A DNA stretch of 64,000 nucleotides. Source: Reticulascus tulasneorum. Taxonomy: Eukaryota; Ascomycota; Sordariomycetes; Glomerellales; Reticulascaceae. Shown here one piece after another: positions 54,855 to 63,636 of the stretch. The notes below the pieces were generated by a model, which made no database searches, was not told the origin of the DNA, and saw nothing but the letters and a program-made list of their open reading frames with translations. Position 1 is the first letter of the stretch; each line of letters starts with the position of its first letter. The DNA lies in NCBI GenBank assembly GCA_001557505.1, contig LSAX01000007.1, positions 1,178,001 to 1,242,000 on the forward strand, given 5' to 3'. The position numbers and the translations under genes are program-made.

Positions 54855-54859
54855 ATAAA
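54854..54859 (+). terminator. Polyadenylation signal AATAAA
   Basis: Canonical AATAAA 97 nt after the stop of the upstream gene, directly abutting the tandem repeat. Confidence 0.5.
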
Positions 54860-55713
54860 TCTAGAGCGATCGCAACCATATAAACCCGCCTCCAGATACC
54901 CAGACACCTGTGAAAGGCCGTTCTCGTCCCTTGGTTCATCCTGTTCATCAACCTCAGTGACTTTGAGCGAAATCATTAGTTCAACTTACCGCCAAGCATG
55001 AAACGTCACGGGATGCCATATTACACTAAAATTTAATCTAAAGCTTGCAAATTGAACATGTATATAAGGGCTCCAACCGCCAGAATGCCATATGTATTGC
55101 ACCTATAATCGAAGCCAAAATGGTCTCTCCAATGTCTCTGCATCTCAGTGCTTTGAGGAGACAAATGAGGCAACATGCCCAAAACAACAAAAAAGAAAAA
55201 GAAAAGAGGTTGTGCGACACGGACTCGACGATCCATAGTGATTTCGAGAGTCCAGCCCCTCAAATCTACATTTGATCATGGCTAAAGCCAAGCGAGCCAT
55301 GGCCCGACGGCACAAATAGCTCAGCTTTCCCAAGATAGCTCAGACCGGGACCAAATACCAGGGTAAGACTGTGGAGAACTGCAGCAAACACTATATACCC
55401 AAATTGAACCACTAACCCACAGTCAGTTTTTCTGGTGTTCGGGATCGGAGTATGCCCGTCAATATAAACTGTCAGCAACGATCGTGAAGTTCGTGAAAAG
55501 TGACAGCATGACTTTTGCCTGAAAACCTTGCCGCACCGCTGCTCACGCTACACAATACCCAGGTACTGACTGTTCACGGAACTCTTCGCGTTTTCGGTTA
55601 AACGGCGCGAACTTGTCGGGCTTGGACGGCCTTCCCCAGAGATATAAGAGAAAGAGAGCCTGTTCCATTGCATGAAAGTAATTTGGAAGGGCGATTTCAT
55701 TCTGTAAATCAAA

Positions 55714-57348
55714 ATGCTCATTCAATTTGTATCGCTCTTTGTGGGCTGTCTTTTTGCCGCGTCATCACTTGTAAACGCTCTCCAGGAAGCAGCAGGCTAT
55801 GACTGGCAAATAAGTGTGGGAGGCGGAGGCTACCAATACTCATACTGGCGCAATACAACATCCAATGTTACTGTTCGGTTCAATGAGCACTCGGACTTCT
55901 GCGAAACTACTGATGGGGTGAGATCGTATGCAGGGTGGGTCGATCTCAATGAGAACTCGCACACTTGGTTCTGGTTCTTTGAGTCCAGAAATAATCCAGC
56001 AAAGGATCCAGTCACGCTTTGGGTGAATGGTGGGCCAGGAGCGGATTCCATGATTGGTCTCTACCAAGGCAAGCTGGCTTAATCCATGCGCGATCCGTTC
56101 CACGCATCAAGGCTAACAGCGATATTAGGAATCGGACCTTGCAATGTGACCGCAGATTTGAGAACACAGTTTAACCCCTACTCCTGGAATCGGAACTCCA
56201 ACTTACTCTTCCTATCACTTCCCGTAGGAGTCGGGTTCTCGCACTCCTCGGTGGAAGAAGGATCACTCCAGCCAGAAACTGGCATTTTTCAGGATAACAG
56301 TACTGCTCCCTCAAACGGCCAATATCCTGTCGTAAACGAGACATCAAGAGTGACAACATCTAAAGAACTTGCTGAAACATCATGGGACGTCCTCCAAACA
56401 TTCTACAAAGCCTTTTCCCGTATCAACCTGCAGGTCAAGTCGACATCTCTGAATCTCTTCACGGAAGGCTATGGTGGCCACTATGGCCCGGCTATGTTTT
56501 CGCATTTTGCCCAGCAAAACTCCCGAGTGAAGGCCGGAGATATCCAAGGCCAAGTGTTCGACCTTGATACCCTCGGAATCATCAACGGATGGATCGATGC
56601 GAAGATACAGCTCCAACATGAGACAGACTACCTGAGACACAATACTCATAACACAAATCTACTGAACAGCACTATTTTGGACTGGATGGATTTTTCTCTC
56701 TACAGGAAGCGCGGTTGTTTGGAGCTCATCGACACTTGCCTTTCACTCGATTGGGTGAACTACGCGGAGCTCGGTCTGTGCCAGGAGGCAGTCTTCGTTT
56801 GCAAAAGCACAGTTCACGATGTTCTACGCAGCTATCAGCCGGAGGGCACCACCTTCGATGTTCGATCCACGGACGACGGTACTATACTACAGGACTATTT
56901 CGTTCAGTACCTGAACGCACTAGGTGTGCAGAAGATGCTGGGCACGCGGATGAACTACAGTTCCATGAACTGGGATGTGAATGCACATTTCGCTCTCACG
57001 CCGGACTGGATTCTCAATGACTTCATTCATGAACTTGGGGGGTTGGTTGATTCCGGCGTCAACGTTGCCTTGATCTACGGAGATGCAGATTTCGATTCCA
57101 ATTGGTTCGGAGGAGAGGCTGTGTCGCTCGCTACGGAATGGTCTGGCCAGGGGGCATTCCAGAGTGCAGCATATGAGCCTTTCGTTGTAAACGGAACTGA
57201 GTATGGCGAGACTCGCCAGCATGGGGGCTTCTCGTTCACACGAGTGTACAATGCGGGACACTTGGGGCCGCATTACTTCCCAGGTGCTTTCTTGGAGTGG
57301 TTTGAAAGATCCATTGGCACAAAAAGGATTTCGGATGGAGATGTCTGA
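55714..57348 (+). CDS. Serine carboxypeptidase S1-type (S10) homologue lacking the catalytic Ser
   Basis: Two exons, 55714-56068 and 56129-57348; 524 aa. The intron 56069-56128 has a GC donor (CAAG/GCAAGC), a GGCTAAC branch and TTAG; no GT donor restores the frame. Signal peptide MLIQFVSLFVGCLFAASSLVNA. S10 blocks: GYVDL-like AGWVDLNENSHTWFWFFES, LWVNGGPGADSM, IGPCNV, LSLPVGVGFSHS, then LFTEGYGGHYGPAM, where the family has TESYGGHYGP. Codon 56467-56469 is GGC, so the nucleophile Ser is Gly232. The Asp (YGDADFDSNWFGGEAVS) and His (AGHLGPHYFP) partners remain. It is secreted, with many sequons. The fold is probably intact but peptidase activity is unlikely; it may be a pseudoenzyme or a recently disabled gene. 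Confidence 0.88.
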
Positions 57349-58518
57349 GCGATGACCAGTCTGCTGCAAGATATGCGAGAGACAGCGAAGACATTGTTCC
57401 CAATTTTCACATTATCCAGGTTTGTTGGCTATATCGTATATAATCAAGGAAACTCCTGCCAAGACTCCCTGCCGTTTATGTTATGTTTCTAATACTTTAC
57501 GTCTTACTCATCAGTAATTATTGATAACGAAAGATCTTTAAAAGAAATTTGTTGCTAGACTTCATATGAATATATCATGATTTGCTGTGTATTCGCAACA
57601 AAATTCATCCCAATACATCCATGAATATCTGTCTGAAGTTACTTGAATATTCAGGCGGGGTTTATGAAATTCATCTTTCTTGGAGCCGCACTTAGAAACC
57701 AGGCTATTCAATAGCGACGTAGACGCGACATGGCGAGGGTAGCGAGCGCACCTTGTTGAGGCTACGCTTCTGGATGTAGATACGACGGCCTGCTTCTGTC
57801 ATGTCCCTAACAGTCTTATTACAATGCAATCCAGGATTCTTGAGTTGTTGATGGGGACCATTATGATAAAAAGAATCGAAGGGTAATCGCCCTAGGATTT
57901 GACTTTGAGCACTCCCAACCTTGATGGAAGGAGATACCCCTTTTTTTGGTCGTATCGCAACACAAATCAAAGGGAACATCGAATACCGAGAGTTTAGGGT
58001 CAGTATCAAACTTCGCCGTAGTTGTTGAGTTCGGCTTGACGGAATCTACGGTTAGCCTTGGTCTCGGAAACTATCATGATATGTTTGTGGGGTAACAAAT
58101 ACATTTATGATGTAGGGAATACGTGAGCTAGAATGGAAGCGAGTGGCCACGATGACGATGTGAAATCGCAGAAAGCTTCGATCCTGCATCACCAGACTTT
58201 GAGGTTCTTGATCCAATAATTGGATTCCAAAAGTCCACGTGGGATATAGTATCCCTCTATTTTGGAGCGGCGAAAAAGGTAATTCAAGCATCCCGTGGCG
58301 TTTCGTGAACCTTGAGGGTCCCCATGGACCGCAATCTTCCCCGGATTGAACCGTCTTGACCACTTGGCCCATAACCTAATTCCCAAGTTCAACAAGGTAG
58401 ACCAGATCCAAATCGACTCTACTAGGGATATAAAACCATCACATCTTCTATGTTTGTAGAGACCTGTTCACCCACAACCATCCTCAAACTCAAGATACGC
58501 GCAGAGAAAAGAGCAGCC
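57349..58518. other. Intergenic region, FAS1 gene promoter
   Basis: 1.17 kb, AT-rich in 57440-57660. A TATAAAA at 58429-58435 lies 84 bp before the chosen FAS1 start. No gene is seen. Confidence 0.4.
58429..58435 (+). promoter_or_regulatory. TATA box of the FAS1 gene
   Basis: TATAAAA within GGGATATAAAACC. It is only 15 bp before an upstream in-frame ATG (58450), which favours initiation at the later ATG 58519. Confidence 0.5.
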
Positions 58519-60489
58519 ATGAAGTACGCGACGGTCTTGCCGTTGGCAGCCGCGGCCTCCGCCGCCATCATTTCTTCCGACCTGACAGGGTCCAAGCAGG
58601 TGATCCTGCACGAGAACAACCGCCATGATTCGCTCTGGGAATCGCTCCCCGGCCGCCAGGACGTCATGTCCTCCATCGAGGAAATGGTCGATGCCATCGG
58701 CCAGTCCATCGATCAAGCCATGGATGTAGTCTCGCGCACCGGACGCCGCGTCGTCGGCTCCATCATCGAGGATTACGAGCCGCGTCCACACCACGGCCGA
58801 GGCCGCCGACACGGCCACAGCTACAATGAAGCCAACCAATCCGTGTACGAGCTCATCCAAGACTGCCGTAATGCACGCAGGTTTGCGAAGCTCATTGATG
58901 AATATGATGAGATCCGGGAGAGACTCCAGGATGACCGACGTGAGCACACGGTCTTCATGCCTACAGATGAGGCATTCGAGAAGTTGCCTCGCCATGAGCG
59001 CCCCAGCAAGGAGATGATGGAGAAGATCATCGAGTATCACATCATCCCGGAGGCGTACACTGTTGGTCGGATCATGAGCGCCCATACCATCCCCACCTTG
59101 CTCAGGGAGAACGATCTAGGTCACCGAGACCAGCGAATTCGCATCAGCGTTGGCCTGTTCGGCGTTCACCTGAACTTTTACAGCCAGGTCATTGCAAGTA
59201 ACTTCATGGGGACCAATGGAATCGTCCACGCCATCGATAATGTCCTCATTCCCCCACCGCGTCAGGGCAAGCTGATCAACGCTTTGCCCGGCAAGTTCAG
59301 CACCTTTTCTCTGGCAATGGAGAAGACTAGGCTGGGTGAAGATCTACACGAGCGAACCCAGCGTGGTGGCACCATTTTCGCACCTACCAACTACGCCTTC
59401 CAGAAACTTGGCGCGGAGTTGAACTCGTACCTCTTCTCCGACACCGGTCGCAAGTATCTCAGAGCACTGCTGCGTTATCACGTTGTTGCCAACGAAACAG
59501 TTTACTCCGATGCGTACTACGAGTCTGAGGAGGAACGACGACGACATGGCCGTGATCACGGTGATCGACGAGGTCATGACGGCCGACGAGACCGCGACGA
59601 TGATCGAGACGGCCGTCATGACCGTGACCATGACGATGAACGCCGACGCTCCAACTCTGGATCTCGTGACCGGAACCATAACCACGATCGCGATGACCGC
59701 CGCCACCACCGCGACGGACGCCAAGGCCGAGACGGTAGCCTCGACCAGCGAATCGACACCTACCTCCAAGACGAAGGTGACTACAATCGCCACCGACGAA
59801 ATCACAATGGAGACCACGAGGGGCACCGACACGAGCGAGACGAGGAGCGACGGAGACGCCGACACGGAGGCCGACGTGACGAGGACGAGGACGACGACAA
59901 TGACAATGAGTCCACCCTCTATAACGGCGATGACAATGAAAATGAGGAGCGCCGACGAGACAGGGACCACCGCCGACGGGACCGCGATGAGCGACGACGG
60001 CACCGGGACGACCAAGACGACGAAAATGACGATGAAAGCGACGACGAGCCCGAGTTCCACACCAGCAGCATGAGCCGCCCCCGCCGCCACCGCAACCACC
60101 ACCGCAATGACGACGCCCGGGACCTTGACGACCTCTACTCGGACAGCTTCTTCCCCGAAAACACCTGGCAGCGCGACCTCCCGACCCTCCTCGGCGACCG
60201 CACCATCTCCGTCTCCATCCGGCGCTGGATGGGCCTCGTCTCCATGCGCGTCAACAACAACGTCCGCGTCTCGGTCCAGGACGGCATCGCGCGCGACGGC
60301 GTCGTCCAGGTGGTCGAGTCTGTGCTCATGCCGCCGCGCCACGGCCGCCACCACCGCGAGGGCGATGACGACGACTACGAGAACGGCGCCATGGGCGTTG
60401 AGGAGCTCAAGGAGCGTCTTGAACGGTTCGTGGATGACGAGGAGGAGGGCCGTCACCGGGGCGGTCGTGGTGGTCGTCACGATTTGTAA
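58519..60489 (+). CDS. Secreted fasciclin (FAS1) domain protein with a His/Arg/Asp-rich insertion
   Basis: Single exon; from ATG 58519 it gives 656 aa with a signal peptide MKYATVLPLAAAASA. The frame also has an ATG at 58450, too close to the TATA box. FAS1 domain 1 spans about 110-255: SVYELIQDCRNARRFAKLID, HTVFMPTDEAFEKLP, IEYHIIPEAYTV and GTNGIVHAIDNVLIPP. Domain 2 begins SLAMEKTRLG.., GTIFAPTNYAFQKLG and LLRYHVVANETVYSD, is interrupted at about 59527-60118 by about 197 residues of HRD/RDR/DDE-rich low complexity, and resumes with LPTLLGDRTISVSIRRWMG and GIARDGVVQVVESVLMPP. Known role: FAS1 proteins mediate adhesion at the cell surface. The insertion might bind metal through His/Asp, which is inference. 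No GPI tail. Confidence 0.9.
   Translation: MKYATVLPLAAAASAAIISSDLTGSKQVILHENNRHDSLWESLPGRQDVMSSIEEMVDAIGQSIDQAMDVVSRTGRRVVGSIIEDYEPRPHHGRGRRHGHSYNEANQSVYELIQDCRNARRFAKLIDEYDEIRERLQDDRREHTVFMPTDEAFEKLPRHERPSKEMMEKIIEYHIIPEAYTVGRIMSAHTIPTLLRENDLGHRDQRIRISVGLFGVHLNFYSQVIASNFMGTNGIVHAIDNVLIPPPRQGKLINALPGKFSTFSLAMEKTRLGEDLHERTQRGGTIFAPTNYAFQKLGAELNSYLFSDTGRKYLRALLRYHVVANETVYSDAYYESEEERRRHGRDHGDRRGHDGRRDRDDDRDGRHDRDHDDERRRSNSGSRDRNHNHDRDDRRHHRDGRQGRDGSLDQRIDTYLQDEGDYNRHRRNHNGDHEGHRHERDEERRRRRHGGRRDEDEDDDNDNESTLYNGDDNENEERRRDRDHRRRDRDERRRHRDDQDDENDDESDDEPEFHTSSMSRPRRHRNHHRNDDARDLDDLYSDSFFPENTWQRDLPTLLGDRTISVSIRRWMGLVSMRVNNNVRVSVQDGIARDGVVQVVESVLMPPRHGRHHREGDDDDYENGAMGVEELKERLERFVDDEEEGRHRGGRGGRHDL
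59527..60118 (+). repeat. Low-complexity coding repeat (His/Arg/Asp-rich)
   Basis: About 590 bp made from CGN, GAY and CAY codons (CGACGAGACCGCGACGATG-like). Because of the simple composition, long spurious open frames exist in the other frames, including a 378-codon antisense frame (59344-60480) of Val/Ala. Confidence 0.8.
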
Positions 60490-60799
60490 GCGGGAGCTTT
60501 CCGGGATGGCTTGGACCGCGTGTTTTGACGTCGGAAGACAAGATAGAAAGAAAAGTCATTCATTTAGGCTAGCGGGCGGTTGGGAGGAAAACTGGCCGTG
60601 ACCTGATCTGGCAATGGGCTGGACTTCACTGAACTAGTCTGGCCGATTGATACGCTCTCTAGCCAGCATGAGTGTGAATAGCATTATCATGACAATTTGC
60701 TGCCGTTGCAAACATCCCCGGAGCAGCATGCAAGTGAGCTCACTGTGCCTGACGTGGTGTTGTTCTGCTTGTGAGTTTTTGAACATTGGGAATGCGACT
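60490..60799. other. Convergent intergenic spacer
   Basis: 310 bp between converging 3' ends. No gene is seen. Confidence 0.4.
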
Positions 60800-62260
60800 T
60801 CATACCCTCAGTCCTCCGAAGCCGCCCGTCGTTCTAATCTCTCCATAAACTATATTTACCGTGTCGAAGGCGTCAACAATTTCCCCCCCACGCACATCAA
60901 CCGCGCCCCATCTCTGCTCCCTAAACCTCCTAAATTTCCCAGGGCCATCCCAGACCCCAATCTCGTCAAGCAACACTTCCACAATCCAGACAAGCTCCAC
61001 CGCTCCAGGAGCGTTGTCTTGAGCGTTCGGCGCAATCACTCTTTCTGCATCTTCTCCAGTTCTCAGCACTCTCGTGCACAGCAGGTGCAGATCCAAGAGC
61101 TGCGTGAATACCAACCCGAAACTCGGCTTGTTCTTCCGCGAAGCTGTGTAAGTGTATCCCGGTAGTGCTAGTGGTGGCGGGTTAAAGACCGAGCGGAGGG
61201 TCGGGTCCAGGGGCTTTATGGATGCACTGCGCGGCGTTTTGTTGCGTGGTGGGGTTTCGAGAGGAGCAGCAGCATCTGGAATCCCTGCCATTGGTGGTGG
61301 GGATGTTGTACTGTTGATGAGAAATATCAGAGGGCTACTGGCAAGGTTTCTTGTAAGGTAGCGCAGATGCGAGGAGAGGAGCTGTAGAGCGTTGTGGGCG
61401 GCAGTATTGTCGCGGCGCGTAAAGAGTGTAGTCAGAAGTGTGGAGAAATGAGATATTACGACGATATCGGGAAGGACAGATGACGGCTTTGTATCCTGCT
61501 TGACTTTCTGCGTCGTGGGTGGCAGGTCTTGAGGAGAGGGCAGAGGCGAGAGGTCATCTTCATCATCGCTATCCGCAATCTCCCTCGATGGCTTGAGCTC
61601 CGGCAACACCAGTTTAGCTTCTGGCTCTGCTGGCCCCGCCGGTTCCGCCAAAATTTCCGTTGAAAGGGTCGAAGGAGGCATGTCCAAGTCGCCGAGCACC
61701 TCCCATAAGCCCTCCAGGTCAAAGACTCGAGAGACAGACACCCTCTCCAAAGAGTCTCGCAGTTGGGCCTTCAAAGCCTGGGCCGGGACATCTGGCTGCG
61801 CCGAGAGCTGAGTCTCGACCACATGTCTGAGTGTGGGAAGAACAGTAGTTGGAGGTTGTGTAGTGATGACCATCGCGCTCCGAAACTCGGTGCTTCCCAA
61901 GCTAAGCATATGCGCCAGAGTCTGCAGCCCTAACTGGTGATAGTCAGCTACATTAAGCACACGAAGAGGAAAGTGAAAGACACGAGTGACCCCCGGAGTA
62001 GCATGACCACCGTCTGGGAGGCTTACCAACATTCCCACCTCCTCATCCTCAGCGCTGATACCTACGACAGAGCCCCTCTCAAGCCCACCGAGAAGGACAT
62101 AATCATCAATCCCGCCGCACCCCGTTCTGACCGGGCCAAGGCTCTTCAGGCCATCCCTTCGCCGCGTTTCCCTGTCACTCAAAGTAACGGCCGACACGGG
62201 ATCCAACGGGAAATGCGAACTTGCCTGGGACGGAGGCAGGTCATTAGAACCAATCATCAT
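60800..62260 (-). CDS. RecA/Rad51-fold-like protein with degenerate Walker A (putative)
   Basis: Two exons, 62260-62027 and 61933-60800, with a good intron at 61934-62026 (GTAAGC..CTGAC..CACCAG) of exactly 93 nt and no stop; spliced 455 aa, unspliced 486 aa. Splicing joins GISAEDEEVGML to LGLQTLAHMLSL, a helix expected after the P-loop. The segment GCGGIDDYVLLGGLERGSVVGIS aligns in layout with RecA-family LD-LLGGG-RG--TEI-G, but no GKT/S is present. Later strands include AMVITTQPP, SRVFDLEGLWEVLGDLD, DIVVISHFSTLLTTLFTRRD and ASSPLIFLIN (Walker-B-like), then GLVFTQLLDLHLLCTRV. Closest in my memory are fungal Rad51-paralogue-like hypotheticals. A DNA-repair role is inference only. Confidence 0.7.
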   Translation of the reverse strand: MMIGSNDLPPSQASSHFPLDPVSAVTLSDRETRRRDGLKSLGPVRTGCGGIDDYVLLGGLERGSVVGISAEDEEVGMLVSLPDGGHATPGVTRVFHFPLRVLNVADYHQLGLQTLAHMLSLGSTEFRSAMVITTQPPTTVLPTLRHVVETQLSAQPDVPAQALKAQLRDSLERVSVSRVFDLEGLWEVLGDLDMPPSTLSTEILAEPAGPAEPEAKLVLPELKPSREIADSDDEDDLSPLPSPQDLPPTTQKVKQDTKPSSVLPDIVVISHFSTLLTTLFTRRDNTAAHNALQLLSSHLRYLTRNLASSPLIFLINSTTSPPPMAGIPDAAAPLETPPRNKTPRSASIKPLDPTLRSVFNPPPLALPGYTYTASRKNKPSFGLVFTQLLDLHLLCTRVLRTGEDAERVIAPNAQDNAPGAVELVWIVEVLLDEIGVWDGPGKFRRFREQRWGAVDVRGGEIVDAFDTVNIVYGEIRTTGGFGGLRV

Positions 62261-63636
62261 CCAAGGTCTTCACCTTCACCGTCCCTTGAGTGCATGCAAG
62301 ATTGATATCCCGACTTCATCGCTCGATTATCATATCCGATTGTATCGGCGCGGAAGTTTGCCGAAAAAGGATCTAGCTCAATCGAGACGAGTCGGTTTCT
62401 CGCATGGCGCATTAGCTGGTGACTGATAAGGCAAGCGTGGGAAACGGGAAAGTCTCGCGAGGTCACATGAGTGGGGCCTTAGTAAGCCGGGAGATCGCCG
62501 ATCGGGACCTTTGCGAGCGACCCCACCAAAACGCATAACGCCAAGCCACTTGATGACATCAGTCCAAGCAACCCCTGAGCTGAAAGGCCTCCTCGCTAAT
62601 TCCAAGGTACGCGGCGTCCAAACACGAGCGGTAGAAAAGCTCCGACGAACCTGGAGATCCCACTCTATGTATGCTCTTTGGCATTCAAGTGCCAGACAAG
62701 GTTAGCAGACACGTAGGTTCGGCCTTGAGATTCCAGCGAGCATTAGGACGTTAGTACTCTGAACTTCTTGTCAATTGCCGTGTGTATCAATGTGAGAACC
62801 TGTCAGTATACTATGTATGCTCTAGTGGGACTCTTAGCCGCAATACCCCCCTTAAAAGCTGCTGTGATGTTTTAGCCCACATCAAGCGCGTCCGTTGTTT
62901 TGCAACCTGCTCGGCCGGATACCTCACTTGGGGAAGAACCACGGTTTAGATTACGGGCACTATATCTCTGCGAAAGTACCAATCCAACAAGAAGCCCACC
63001 ATTGGCAGGAGATACTGACAGTAAGGCGCCAGTGATCTGTTATCTCTGTGGCCGTGCTGGCATCAAAAGTTGGCATGCCGCCCCCCTTTGATGACATGCA
63101 TCCAGCGCATTATAATCTGAAAATGATAGTCGTGAAGACTCAATGCATCGCATATAGTGTTAATAAAAATGATTTTTAACAATCTGCCTACGGACTGTAA
63201 ACTGCTTCTTGCTCAATCCTTCACCTCGGTCATGCCGCAATTGGCCTAGGTAATTGTAGGGACTGTGACCCCCTGCTTGTGATAGTTATCGACGCCAAAA
63301 AGGTATCAACCCAAACGAAACCGAATCGCGACTAAAGACACAGCTTCTGTGATTGTCTTTCTAGTTTGGAGCTCTTGTATCAGCTTCCAGAAGTGCGGTA
63401 TCATGCCGAACATCCTGCGTACTCCATATCGTTAAGCTCAGCCTCCCTGAGCTACCACCATCCCGCATCAAATCCAGGAAACAGAACTGGGCTTCGATAT
63501 ACTCGGATCCCGCAAATTCGTGCCATGCCAGGCCCAATTACGTGTCACTGCATTTTGCATCTCCAAAGTCCGAATCTACTGCTTCGTCACAATAACGACG
63601 ATTCTCCTGTCGCAGTGGCCCTTTCTCGTATCTTCT
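62261..63636. other. Intergenic region, no gene supported
   Basis: 1.4 kb between two minus-strand genes. It should include the promoter of the RecA-like gene just after 62260. Only short frames without features are present. Confidence 0.4.

Larger units (their letters stand above)
54758..55713. other. Intergenic region with tandem repeat
   Basis: 956 bp. It holds the 3' UTR with the CTGAGCTA repeat, an AATAAA at 54854-54859 and the promoter of the carboxypeptidase gene. Minus-strand frames at 55033-55478 contain hydrophobic stretches but no proper start or splice pattern. Confidence 0.4.

Noticed and set aside
55033..55478. Hydrophobic minus-strand frames resembling a membrane-protein exon pair
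   Set aside because: The upstream frame has no ATG start, the two frames cannot be joined by a convincing intron and the region is the promoter of the carboxypeptidase gene.
59483..60073. 196-codon Thr/Met-rich alternative frame in the FAS1 insert
   Set aside because: A composition artefact of the CGN/GAY/CAY repeat; the FAS1 frame continues through both domain halves.
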